A DNA stretch of 64,000 nucleotides from Denitrovibrio sp. (GTDB lineage Bacteria; Chrysiogenota; Deferribacteres; Deferribacterales; Geovibrionaceae), in assembly GCA_002869185.1 (NCBI GenBank), contig PKTN01000001.1, forward strand, positions 62,001 through 126,000, given 5' to 3'. Of the stretch, positions 43,094 through 51,330 are shown piece by piece. Below the pieces are notes generated by a model. It ran no database searches, was not told where the DNA came from, and was given only the letters and a program-made list of their open reading frames with translations. The first letter of the stretch is position 1, and every line of letters starts with the position of its first letter. A program made the translations under genes and the position numbers.

Positions 43094-44452
43094 CTGAATA
43101 GAGTTCGTCGGATTGCCTTTGTTGGTAATCATGGCCGTACTCAAACTTTTAAGTTGGTTGCCGACCAATTAGAAGCGTCTGGGCTCAAGGTTTTCTGGAT
43201 AACCACCGGGTCACGTCAGATGCGTAATATTCTTGCGTACAGTTCTATATTTAATATTCTCGACCTTTCAACAATGAAAATATATTTATGTGACAATGGT
43301 CTGAAAGAGCTTGAACAGTATTCTACTGTTTCAGTGAATGGAATAATTGCTTCCGACAGGATATTGTCAAAGATGAAAAAAATCGAAGCTTTCTCTTATT
43401 TATGTTGTCTATTTAAATACATTAATGACTATCTGGTGAATAATGAGGTTGAAATGGTATTTGGCGAGGCTACATGGGCTCATGAGATGGTTACTGCCGC
43501 CGTTTGCAAAAAACTTGAAATACCTTACCTTGCCCCTGTAAATGTACGCTATCCATCGAGTAGGTTTGCCTTCTTTGAAGGTGTAACACAGAGCCACATA
43601 TACACTAATACATCGAAGATAGACTTAGTCAGTGGGGTAAAGTTACATGACAATTTCCTCATGAGCAACCCAAGTCCATTTTATATGACAAAACGATCTA
43701 AAGGTATAGTTAAACCTCTGATAAAGCATTTGCGTAGACATCTGACTAGAGACACAAGAGATAAGACAGTTCCTTCTATATATAGGCTGATCAGTAATGA
43801 AATATCAAAAAAATTTCCGAAGAACCAACAGAACCCGAAGCCTAGTGGTGATTATTACTATTTGCCTTTACAATGCCAACCTGAGTCATCAATTGATATC
43901 CTAGCTGGGTATTATAGAAATCAAAGAGAATTCGTGAGTAATGTTTCTAGAAGTTTACCCTATGGGGCAAAGCTAGTTGTGAAAGAGCACCCTCTCTCTG
44001 CAAAAGGGGAGAATTATGATTATATACCATCTGTTTTAACTGTCGCATCTACTGAGGATGGTTTTGAGCTGATACGCAACTCTAAGTGTGTAATAACCAT
44101 ATCTGGAACAGTGGCATATGAGGCTGGGCTTTTAGGTGTACCTGCGGTGATTTTTACTGACCTTTTCTTTAATGAATTACCTACAATTAAGCGTTGTTCA
44201 TCTATGGAGAAGCTCTCGGAGACAATAGAAGATATTATGAATACGAAAGCAGATAAGGCTTCTGTTATTGCTTTTCTTGCGAAGCTCTTTTCAATGAGCT
44301 ATGAAGGTTATTGTGAGTCTGTGGATGTATATCCTGATGCCCTCGATGAAGAGAACATCAGGATGGTGACTTATGCGTTTATGGATGTGATCGATTCTTA
44401 TTCTTCAACGAAGTCAGCAACAGCTGCTTCTATGTGTTCTAAGTTGATCTGA
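43094..44452 (+). CDS. Capsule-polysaccharide-type glycosyltransferase; start codon unclear
   Basis: About 430-450 aa. The C-terminal half has the GT-B-like block LVVKEHPLSAKGENYDYI and CVITISGTVAYEAGLLGVPAVIF seen in capsule synthesis proteins. Coding signal extends upstream of the track's TTG at 43154: the frame reads RRIAFVGNHGRTQTFKLVADQ, a natural first beta-strand. Between the upstream in-frame TAA and 43154 the only near-start codon is CTG at 43094. Its 3' end overlaps the antisense tail at 44398 by 55 bp. Confidence 0.68.
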   Translation: MNRVRRIAFVGNHGRTQTFKLVADQLEASGLKVFWITTGSRQMRNILAYSSIFNILDLSTMKIYLCDNGLKELEQYSTVSVNGIIASDRILSKMKKIEAFSYLCCLFKYINDYLVNNEVEMVFGEATWAHEMVTAAVCKKLEIPYLAPVNVRYPSSRFAFFEGVTQSHIYTNTSKIDLVSGVKLHDNFLMSNPSPFYMTKRSKGIVKPLIKHLRRHLTRDTRDKTVPSIYRLISNEISKKFPKNQQNPKPSGDYYYLPLQCQPESSIDILAGYYRNQREFVSNVSRSLPYGAKLVVKEHPLSAKGENYDYIPSVLTVASTEDGFELIRNSKCVITISGTVAYEAGLLGVPAVIFTDLFFNELPTIKRCSSMEKLSETIEDIMNTKADKASVIAFLAKLFSMSYEGYCESVDVYPDALDEENIRMVTYAFMDVIDSYSSTKSATAASMCSKLI

Positions 44453-45285
44453 TAAGCTTCAAAGAGTGAGCTTCTAGCCTCTTCAGGGGTTACATGGAAA
44501 CCTGCGACAACAATCTCAGTCTTGTGCTTAAGCTTCGCACTGTATAGATCATGCTCTTCAGTTGATTGTTAGTCAAAGTTCTTACCAGATACTTTTAATT
44601 TTCCTGCAAAATTTTCCTCAAGCACTTTTTTAACGAACTGTCTTACGAGGTCTTTATCTAGAGAGCCTTTGCCGTGTCCCATGGATACTGCTAGGTCGAT
44701 TTTAAGACCTTTAAGGGTATTTAACATCTCAAAGTTATTTCCGTATTGACTGTCTAAAACAGAATCTACGAAATCAGCTGCTGGAGCCTCTATGCTTATG
44801 TTTAGCTTACGATAAACTTCCCATTGGGTTACTTGGTCGTATGCATTATTTATGAATACAGGGCTGATTCCTGCTGATTGGTCATCAGTGAGCCATCTTG
44901 CAAAGTCAGCGAAACCTGCTGCCCCAGGACCAAAACCGCCAGAGAACATTATCACTGACTGTTTCATTGGGTCGATAAGACCATAACTGATGTCCCCGAG
45001 CATTCCACCTTCTAGTGGAGCTTCTTGTATGTCACCTTCGCGGTTGAACCATACAGGTAAAAATTGCTTCTCTTTAACGAGGGAGACGAAATGTAGTTTA
45101 CGGTCGCCGAGCTCTATTGGCTCAAAAATCTTAAACATTAGCTCACGTGAGCGCCCGTCGAAGAAACCATAGTCCATCCCGCCTTCTGCGAGTGTAGTGA
45201 GTCTATCGTCGAGATCGTGATAAAAGACCTCTTCTGCTGCTTCCAGCTTATAGTAGTTAATAGTTACGCTTTTTCTTTCTGACAT
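44398..45285 (-). pseudogene. Unknown protein gene with an in-frame TAA before its last 56 codons
   Basis: The ORF track gives 238 aa (44569-45285). The same frame stays open after the TAA at 44569-44571 and reads QSTEEHDLYSAKLKHKTEIVVAGFHVTPEEARSSLFEAYQINLEHIEAAVADFVEE to a second stop at 44398. The tail has normal coding character and continues the protein's helical, charged style. The TAA could be a nonsense mutation of a CAA Gln codon, a sequencing error, or the true end. Function unknown; no signal peptide. Confidence 0.55.
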
Positions 45286-45366
45286 AATTATATCTTCCCT
45301 TGAGTTTGTAGAAAGCCATCTTATACTATCAAATACATAATTAAAATGATTTTGTTGAGGTGAAAA

Positions 45367-45660
45367 ATGAGTGCAATGGCATATGTTTCTATAACTCCAC
45401 TTGGTGAGAGCGAATCTGTTTCGGAGTACGTCTCAAGGGCTGTTAGAGTTATTAAAGAGAGTGGACTTGAGTGGCAGCTTACACCTATGGGTACTGTACT
45501 TGAGGGAGAAACGCTAGCTGATGTCCTTACTGTTATAGATAGGGCAGCGGAAGAGCTTTCTGAATGTAACAGAGTCTCTATCTCTATAAAAGTTGACTAT
45601 AGAAGGGACAGATCTGGCGGTCTTGATAAAAAAGTTAAGAGAGTTATGGAGCAATTATAA
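45367..45660 (+). CDS. Thiamine-binding protein family (MTH1187/DUF77)
   Basis: 97 aa, MAYVSITPLGESESVSEYVSRAVRVIKESGLEWQLTPMGTVLEGE, the signature of the small MTH1187/YqgV family, reported to bind thiamine or HMP. Shine-Dalgarno GAGG before the ATG. Confidence 0.88.
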   Translation: MSAMAYVSITPLGESESVSEYVSRAVRVIKESGLEWQLTPMGTVLEGETLADVLTVIDRAAEELSECNRVSISIKVDYRRDRSGGLDKKVKRVMEQL

Positions 45661-45726
45661 TTATTTACACTAATGATTTGTAATGCTCATCCGATCTATT
45701 AAGTAGCAATAGATTAGGGTGGTATT

Positions 45727-45915
45727 ATGTCTCCAGATGATATCCTACACGGTGGACAGGAAGAGTTGGTGGAACGTATTAAACAACTCAGAAATGTAAT
45801 AGAAAAATCTGAAAAGTATGGTGTTGATTTTGGTGAAAATATAGATCGACTTCATGATATTGTGCTTGGAATGGAAGACATCCTTAGTCAGTATGACTCA
45901 GTGACTGGGGCTTAA
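45727..45915 (+). CDS. Small helical protein of unknown function
   Basis: 62 aa, MSPDDILHGGQEELVERIKQLRNVIEKS..., charged and predicted coiled-coil-like, no cysteines, no signal. Preceded by AGGGTGG. Followed by a terminator, so expressed as its own short unit. Not recognised. Confidence 0.6.
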   Translation: MSPDDILHGGQEELVERIKQLRNVIEKSEKYGVDFGENIDRLHDIVLGMEDILSQYDSVTGA

Positions 45916-45945
45916 TTATATATGTAATGTGGTAAAACTTTCCCT

Positions 45946-45980
45946 GCCCGTCTGGTGACAATAAACTAGATGGGCTTTTT
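45946..45980 (+). terminator. Rho-independent terminator after the 62-aa gene
   Basis: GCCCGTCTGGT/ACTAGATGGGC stem followed by TTTTT. It overlaps the track's start for the next ORF, showing that start is wrong. Confidence 0.85.
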
Positions 45981-46015
45981 AGTGCCTATAATCGGCAATA
46001 TTTTCCCTAAAAAAC

Positions 46016-46031
46016 TGGCACGTCACTTGTT
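46016..46031 (+). promoter_or_regulatory. Probable sigma-54 promoter
   Basis: TGGCACGTCACTTGTT: perfect -24 element and 12-bp spacing, but GT instead of GC at -12. It lies 35 bp before the ATG at 46066. Confidence 0.6.
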
Positions 46032-46065
46032 ATATATAAGCCGAGAGGGAACACAGGAGATAAAC

Positions 46066-46470
46066 ATGGCATCAACAGCAATAAACGAACAACATGCTAT
46101 GATGAGACACAGGGTAGGCGACAATGTCGTTTTTGCTTCACCTAGTGAGCAGATACTCGATAGGGTCTATGACTTTCCTGAAGCTCTCCCCGAAAAAGCT
46201 ATGGACCTATTGGTAGATATGGCTTGTGATGACGAAGTTACAAACAAAGAGATGGATTATATCTATTTCGCAATCGTAACTTTACCGCTGATGGCAACAT
46301 CTGGAATGTTTAAAGACCAGAAGACTTGGTTTCTAAAAGAGAATAGATGCAGTTTTAAAGACTACATTAGATATAGACTTAATAAGCTGAACCACATGGC
46401 ATCCGAAGGCTATGACAGCAAATTTTGTGAGCGTATCAGACAGCTTCTATGGAGATTCACTGTCGTTTGA
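46066..46470 (+). CDS. Unknown 134-aa protein under a sigma-54-like promoter
   Basis: Start corrected from the track's 45970 to the ATG at 46066 (MASTAINEQHAMMRHRVGD), which has ACAGGAGA and follows a terminator and a -24/-12-like promoter. Soluble, mainly helical; no known domain. It shares its promoter type with the two LSPEA-motif genes at 30 kb, but not their sequence. Its 3' UTR is highly structured. Confidence 0.72.
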   Translation: MASTAINEQHAMMRHRVGDNVVFASPSEQILDRVYDFPEALPEKAMDLLVDMACDDEVTNKEMDYIYFAIVTLPLMATSGMFKDQKTWFLKENRCSFKDYIRYRLNKLNHMASEGYDSKFCERIRQLLWRFTVV

Positions 46471-46473
46471 CCT

Positions 46474-46571
46474 CACGCACTGGGGAAACCCAGCCTAAAA
46501 TCGGCGTCGAAAGCGTGATTAATTCACGTTATACTGTCCTGGGGGTGCATCATTGTGCCCCCTATTTTTTT
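46474..46571 (+). ncRNA. Structured 3' UTR or small RNA ending in a terminator
   Basis: Right after the stop codon: CACGC (46474-46478) pairs with GCGTG (46513-46517) and encloses a perfect CTGGG-GAAA-CCCAG hairpin (46480-46493). An alternative stem CGTGA/TCACG (46514-46528) competes with the outer stem. The strong terminator GGGGGTGCA-TCA-TTGTGCCCCC-TATTTTTTT follows at 46540. No known RNA family matched by eye. Confidence 0.4.
46540..46571 (+). terminator. Rho-independent terminator
   Basis: GGGGGTGCA/TTGTGCCCCC stem with a TCA loop, then a T-rich run. Ends the 46066 transcript and slightly overlaps the convergent glycosyltransferase gene. Confidence 0.88.
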
Positions 46572-47512
46572 ATAAACTCCAGAACACTCTTAACACTTAT
46601 ACTATCAACACATTCATTATTGCAGTCTGACCTGAACTTACCATTTTTTTCACATGGGGAGCAGGGTAGCGTAGATGTTATTGGGATAACGTCTGCAATG
46701 TTGCCTAAAATTCTATTTGGGTCTGTTGAGGTAAATATGCCTACCTTCTTAGTCTTTGTACAGCAAGCGAGGTGTAGAAGCCCGCTGTCGTTGCCTACGA
46801 ATAACTCCGCCGCATCTATTAAGTGGTAAGCGTCCGATAGAGTTGTCATACCGCATAGATTGGTGATTCGCTTGTGCTTAATGTCGATATTGTCTTCATC
46901 TAATCCGAGTAGGACAATATTGAAATCTGTTTTGTCAATTATTTCATTAATGAGTTTTGTGTATCCAGTCCATCTTTTGCATGCACTATCGTTCTGGCTA
47001 TTTCTTCCCCCGCCTGTTGCTAATGCGATGTATGGTTGCTCTGGGATGGTGATTTTGATTTTGTTAGGGTGAAATTCGTATCGTTTATTGTGTTTGGTAG
47101 CGCTAGGCAAACATTCAAGCATACCATCAATAAGAGAGCAATTTTTTATAAGGGTCAGCTTGATTATATCTTGGACACCAGCAAAGACAGGAAGAATTTG
47201 CCACCTCTTGTCTATATGCATTACATAGCACTTATCAAATTTACGTAATTTAAATATTAGCTTAATTGTTTCGGATATTTTTGATAAATAACTACCATTG
47301 TATATGATGTTATCATTAAATGTTATTATATCGTCAATATATGGGGAGTGCTTGATTGCTTCTAGACTACTTATTCCACAGGCAAGTGTTATGTGTTTCT
47401 TTGGAAAAATAGATTTATGAGCACGCATAAAAGGGACTAGCTGTAGTAGGTCACCTAGTGCTCCTGATCGTATTATTACTATTCGACTATCTATTGGCAT
47501 ATATTTATCCAC
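46562..47512 (-). CDS. Glycosyltransferase family 9 (heptosyltransferase-like)
   Basis: 316 aa (possibly 312 from the ATG at 47500). IVIIRSGALGDLLQLVPFMRA at the N-terminus and LFVGNDSGLLHLACCTKTKKVGIF in the C-terminal half are GT9 hallmarks of LPS heptosyltransferases. A C-terminal CSPC...C pattern is common in the family. Stand-alone here. Confidence 0.87.
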   Translation of the reverse strand: MDKYMPIDSRIVIIRSGALGDLLQLVPFMRAHKSIFPKKHITLACGISSLEAIKHSPYIDDIITFNDNIIYNGSYLSKISETIKLIFKLRKFDKCYVMHIDKRWQILPVFAGVQDIIKLTLIKNCSLIDGMLECLPSATKHNKRYEFHPNKIKITIPEQPYIALATGGGRNSQNDSACKRWTGYTKLINEIIDKTDFNIVLLGLDEDNIDIKHKRITNLCGMTTLSDAYHLIDAAELFVGNDSGLLHLACCTKTKKVGIFTSTDPNRILGNIADVIPITSTLPCSPCEKNGKFRSDCNNECVDSISVKSVLEFIKK

Positions 47513-47580
47513 TATGTAGATGCAAGATATGAATGCCGAGAACCGGATTAGATGAAATTATCCAAGAAAAGTAAACATAA

Positions 47581-47616
47581 TAAAACCAGAGCCCTAGAGC
47601 TCTGGCTTATAATTAT
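47581..47616 (-). terminator. Terminator of rpsT
   Basis: Minus strand GCCAGAGC-TCTA-GGGCTCTGG followed by TTTTATT, just after the rpsT stop codon. Confidence 0.85.
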
Positions 47617-47630
47617 ATTTTATCAGAAAG

Positions 47631-47897
47631 TTAGGCTGAGATAGCGTTAAGTCTAACAGTAAGTCTAGAAACTCTTCTAGAAGTTTGATTCGCGTGAATC
47701 ACTCCTTTCTGACCTACTTTAGATATGATCTTTACAGCGTCATTGTATGCTGCTGTAGCGACCTCTACATCATTAGCATCTGCTGCAGCGTAGAATTTTT
47801 TAACAATTGTTCTCATTCTTGACTTATAAGCCTTGTTTCTGAGTTTCTTTTTTTCACTTTGACGGATTCTCTTGTTCGCAGAGAGTGTATGAGCCAC
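47631..47897 (-). CDS. rpsT: 30S ribosomal protein S20
   Basis: 88 aa, MAHTLSANKRIRQSEKKKLRNKAYKSRMRT, basic and helical, diagnostic of bS20. Monocistronic with its own terminator. Confidence 0.97.
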   Translation of the reverse strand: MAHTLSANKRIRQSEKKKLRNKAYKSRMRTIVKKFYAAADANDVEVATAAYNDAVKIISKVGQKGVIHANQTSRRVSRLTVRLNAISA

Positions 47898-48051
47898 TTC
47901 GTCACCTCTAGTTTTTTTTATGAGCTGTAGACACTATCAGAAAGGGGTATAGATGTCAATAGTCGAGTGTAAATAATTACATATAATATCCACTTGCTAT
48001 AGAGCTTCTGTAGTGTTAAATTTCATAAAAATATATACCAAGGTGTGGCAA

Positions 48052-48381
48052 ATGAAAAGACCTTTTATTATGTTAGCAATAACCGCTCTACTATTCTCAT
48101 GTGGTGCAGCTCAGAACGCCTCTGTAACGCCTCCTGATGTAGCAGCGTATAAAGCAGTAGAGATCACTTCAAAGAGTAATTCTGGAAGGATTATAAGGCT
48201 TGAGAAGGAGCTTGATACAGCTAAGGCTGATATTGAAAGCTTACGTACTCAAAACAGACAACTTGCAGATAGTTATGACGGGCTTGTTGAGCTTTTCAAA
48301 GAGCACAGAGGTCTCACAATGATGCTTATTAATAAAATGAACGTTTTAGCTGGACCAGAGACTCCTGCTGAAAACAAGTAG
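48052..48381 (+). CDS. Small coiled-coil lipoprotein
   Basis: 109 aa from MKRPFIMLAITALLFSCGAAQ; the longer track start lacks a signal. Lipobox LFSC, then a coiled-coil region (GRIIRLEKELDTAKADIESLRTQNRQLADSYDGL). Likely outer-membrane or envelope lipoprotein. Function unknown. Confidence 0.75.
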   Translation: MKRPFIMLAITALLFSCGAAQNASVTPPDVAAYKAVEITSKSNSGRIIRLEKELDTAKADIESLRTQNRQLADSYDGLVELFKEHRGLTMMLINKMNVLAGPETPAENK

Positions 48382-48562
48382 ACTTATTAAAATAATATCT
48401 GATTCAGGGGCATAGTATCTTTCTGTGCCCCCATATCTTTATATTCTCTTATAAACGTAGCACCTATCGTATCTAATACTAGAGATGAATGAGTAATTGT
48501 TGTTGATTAGGTTAATGTTTTTAGAGGGATGGTCTAAATAGAAAACTATTTTGAATTTAAGA

Positions 48563-48597
48563 TAAAAAAAAAGGCGTATGCAATGCACACGCCTTTG
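48563..48597 (-). terminator. Terminator of the small Cys protein gene
   Basis: Minus strand AAGGCGTGTGC-ATT-GCATACGCCTT followed by a run of T. About 30 bp after the stop codon. Confidence 0.87.
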
Positions 48598-48625
48598 TTG
48601 TTTTAGATCAAAATGCAGTTAAATA

Positions 48626-48961
48626 TTAACCACAAGTCTCTGGTTGGTCAGAGTCAGCAGCGTGATCAAAGAGGTATCTGAATGCATTTTCGAAATCAGC
48701 TTTAGTCTTGATTCCACTCCATTTTCCACCACAAGGAAGCTTTGCAGGGTTCTGGAAAGCGTCTTTCCACTGAGCCTGTGTACGTGTAGCAGCGCCAGCT
48801 TTAGCGCTAAGTTTTGTACCATCAGCACATTTTGTGTGATATCTTTTCCAAACTCTTTTACCTTTTCTACCGTCTCCAGCGTTAAAATCCATATCCATAG
48901 CGAAAACGCTAGTAGCCATGAATGCAACAGCGATAACAACGAGCATAGCTTTTTTAAACAT
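48626..48961 (-). CDS. Secreted small Cys protein, cytochrome-like paralogue lacking the heme motif
   Basis: 111 aa with signal peptide (MLVVIAVAFMATSVFA). Paralogous to the gene at 60617: GKRVWKRYHTKCADGTKLSAKAG...TQAQWKDAF aligns with GRQVWKKNCRVACHDGKTPGSP...TQYQWKNSF, and both end with ADSDQPETC / HDSNNPEDC. Here the CXXCH region is reduced to KCADG, so heme c attachment is unlikely. The three Cys may form a disulfide. Divergent from the diheme cytochrome gene. Confidence 0.8.
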   Translation of the reverse strand: MFKKAMLVVIAVAFMATSVFAMDMDFNAGDGRKGKRVWKRYHTKCADGTKLSAKAGAATRTQAQWKDAFQNPAKLPCGGKWSGIKTKADFENAFRYLFDHAADSDQPETCG

Positions 48962-49276
48962 TAGAACTCTCCTTACTAATTACCAAATAAATTGGTGTTT
49001 GTTTGACGGTAATGTAGCACCTGAAAATTATAATTTCAAGAGATTTTTGTATATTGTATACCGTTTTGTTGTAATTAATAAACAACCTAATATTGGGTTA
49101 AATTGTATAATTTTTATGTACTCATATATGTATATTTGTATATTGTCAATATTGACAATGATGTAAAAAAAGAGTAAAAAGGTATTATGTGTATTAGGAT
49201 TCCTTTGGCGATGCACAAATGTTCACAGTATCTTTAATTTAGATATGTTATTATTTATGAGAAAGTGGAGGTAAAC
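48962..49276. promoter_or_regulatory. Divergent control region between the Cys protein and cytochrome c
   Basis: 315 bp, AT-rich. It holds TGTATATTGTATACCG (49048-49063), identical to a 16-bp stretch upstream of molybdoenzyme B, and the perfect 18-bp palindrome ATTGTCAATATTGACAAT (49142-49159). No ORF of note. Confidence 0.6.
49142..49159. promoter_or_regulatory. Perfect 18-bp palindrome
   Basis: ATTGTCAATATTGACAAT, 118 bp before the cytochrome c start. Likely a dimeric regulator's operator; the regulator is not identified. Confidence 0.5.
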
Positions 49277-49864
49277 ATGATTAATGGAAAGTTACTTTTT
49301 TTTATGGCGATTGTAGCGGCTGTCTTATATGTGCCAGCTACAAGCTTTGCTGAGGCTAGCGTCTCCGAAGGTAAAAGACTTGGTAAGACATGTGCTGGTT
49401 GTCATGGTACTGCCGGTAATACTCCTGGTGAGTATATTGGTAAGATTGGTGGTCAAAATCCGACTTACATGACAAAGGCTCTTACAGAATTTGCAGATGG
49501 TAAGCGGGCTAAGAGTGTAGAGATGTCTATTGTCTCTAAAGGCTATACCCAAGAACAACTCAAATCTATTGCCATGTATTACTCAACACAAAAATGGGTC
49601 AATTCTACCAATAACATAAATATGGCAAAGGCAGAAGCTGGTAAGGCTATAGCTATGGATAATGGGTGTATGGATTGCCACGGTGCAAATGGTGAAGGTA
49701 TGGATGAGTACCCTCGTATAGGTGGTCAAAACAAAGGCTACTTATATGAAGTAATGAAGCGTTATAAGTCTGGAGATATAAAGTCTGACGAGATGGAACT
49801 TATTACAGAACTTAACGATGCACAATTGGATAAACTGGCAAATTACTTGTCAGGTATTAGATAA
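49277..49864 (+). CDS. Diheme cytochrome c (cytochrome c4/FCSD-subunit type)
   Basis: 195 aa from the ATG with GGAGG upstream; track start 49265 is the GTG inside that site. Signal peptide, then two heme motifs CAGCH and CMDCH in two similar halves, each followed by IGGQN. It precedes the FCSD flavoprotein by 13 bp and is expected to be its electron-accepting subunit (sulfide to cytochrome c). Confidence 0.92.
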   Translation: MINGKLLFFMAIVAAVLYVPATSFAEASVSEGKRLGKTCAGCHGTAGNTPGEYIGKIGGQNPTYMTKALTEFADGKRAKSVEMSIVSKGYTQEQLKSIAMYYSTQKWVNSTNNINMAKAEAGKAIAMDNGCMDCHGANGEGMDEYPRIGGQNKGYLYEVMKRYKSGDIKSDEMELITELNDAQLDKLANYLSGIR

Positions 49865-49877
49865 TAGGGGGCTGATC

Positions 49878-51179
49878 ATGAGTATATCAAGACGTGATTT
49901 TATCAAATATACATCCGTTGCTGCACTTGGGACAGGAGTTCTGGGTTGTCATCACGAGATGAATGTTAGCAAGAGTGCTGGTATTATGATGCCAAAATCT
50001 GGCAAACGTATAGTTGTTCTTGGCGGAGGCTGGGGTGGTGCAACTGCTGCTAAATATATCAAACAGGAAGACCCTTCAATAGATGTTGTTATAGTAGAGA
50101 GAGAAGATAATTTTATCTCGTGCCATGTTAGTAACTGGGTCATTGGTGGTTTTAAGACAATGAAAGATATCACCATTAGCTATGACGCACTTATTAAAAA
50201 CTATGGAATAAAAGTTGTTCATGCGGAGGCGAAAGAGCTGGATGCAGAGAAGAAACAACTTAAAACAGATAAAGGTATACTTGAATATGACCTAATTCTT
50301 GTGTCACCTGGTATCTCATATAGGTATGAGACAATAGCTGGTCTTAACAGTGCAGAGGCTATCAAAAGATTCCCTGCTGCAATGAAGGCTGGACCTGAGA
50401 CTGTAATGATAGCAGAAAGATTGGCTGCTATGAAGTCTGGTGGAAGCGTGCTTGTTGCCGTTCCGCCTACACCTTATAGATGTCCTCCTGGACCTTATGA
50501 AAGAGTATCGCTTATAGCTAATTATCTTAAAAAGAATAAACCAGGTTCTAAACTTTTTGTATTTGACTCTAATGATGATGTCGTTTCAAAAGGTAAGCTG
50601 TTTAAGGCTGCTTGGAAGGATTACTATAGCGATATTATAGAATATGTACCTGATAACTATATTAAATCTGTGGATGTTGGTACAGGTAAGGTTGTTTCTG
50701 AGAAGGGTGAGATAACTCCTGATGTCGCAAATATTATACCAGCGATGAAAGCAAATCAGACTGCGTTTGACCTTGGTCTAATGTCTAAAGAGAAGGATTT
50801 ATGGGTTAGAGCAGAACCTTATACATTTGAGTCATATAAATATAAAGATGTATATGTTGTAGGTGACGCAACTCACAATGGAGCTGTTGGTGGAGTACCA
50901 AAGTCTGGCTATGTAGCCAATTCTATGGCTAAGGTGGCAGCATCAGCAATGGCTAGGAAACTGAATGGTCAAGAACCACTCGTTCCTACATATGTTAATA
51001 CATGCTACTCACTCGTTAATGAGGATGAGGGCATTTTTGTCTCTGCTGTATATAAATATGATGAGGCATCAAAGCGTATTAAGAAAATATCTGGTGGAGT
51101 TTCTCCAACAATGAACGCTCTATTTGGTAGGCATGCGCAAGATTGGGCAACTAGCATTTGGAGTGATATGTTGCTATAG
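49878..51179 (+). CDS. fccB: Flavocytochrome c sulfide dehydrogenase flavoprotein subunit
   Basis: 433 aa from MSISRRDFIKYTSVAA (Tat signal); the track start lies in the previous gene. FAD-binding RIVVLGGGWGGATAAKYIKQ and a C-terminal FAD block KDVYVVGDATHNGAVGGVPKSGYVANSMAK. Cysteines at the disulfide positions (ISCHVSNWVIGG and YRCPPGPYERV) fit sulfide oxidation. Pairs with the diheme cytochrome. Confidence 0.9.
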   Translation: MSISRRDFIKYTSVAALGTGVLGCHHEMNVSKSAGIMMPKSGKRIVVLGGGWGGATAAKYIKQEDPSIDVVIVEREDNFISCHVSNWVIGGFKTMKDITISYDALIKNYGIKVVHAEAKELDAEKKQLKTDKGILEYDLILVSPGISYRYETIAGLNSAEAIKRFPAAMKAGPETVMIAERLAAMKSGGSVLVAVPPTPYRCPPGPYERVSLIANYLKKNKPGSKLFVFDSNDDVVSKGKLFKAAWKDYYSDIIEYVPDNYIKSVDVGTGKVVSEKGEITPDVANIIPAMKANQTAFDLGLMSKEKDLWVRAEPYTFESYKYKDVYVVGDATHNGAVGGVPKSGYVANSMAKVAASAMARKLNGQEPLVPTYVNTCYSLVNEDEGIFVSAVYKYDEASKRIKKISGGVSPTMNALFGRHAQDWATSIWSDMLL

Positions 51180-51247
51180 AGCAATAAGATGCAACGATAA
51201 AATAGTGATAGGCGGGGAGTTTAAGACACTTCCCGTCTTTTTTAATC

Positions 51248-51262
51248 TGTATACAATATACA
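51248..51262. promoter_or_regulatory. TGTATATTGTATAC-type motif upstream of the TorD-like gene
   Basis: TGTATACAATATACA; its complement matches the motif at 49048 and 61326 in 14 of 15 positions. Located about 70 bp before the chaperone gene. Confidence 0.5.
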
Positions 51263-51330
51263 TTTTTTCTGCAAAATCCCTTTACAAATCTATTAAAAAA
51301 AAATATATTACTTCAAGATAAGAGACTAAT

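Noticed and set aside
46474-46530. c-di-GMP (GEMM) riboswitch
   Set aside because: GGGGAAACCC and CCTAA fragments resemble it, but the order of conserved blocks does not fit and it lies after, not before, a gene.
48619-48964. Two further ORFs overlapping the small Cys protein
   Set aside because: The minus-strand frame at 48626 has the signal peptide, a paralogue and a terminator; the others are shadows.
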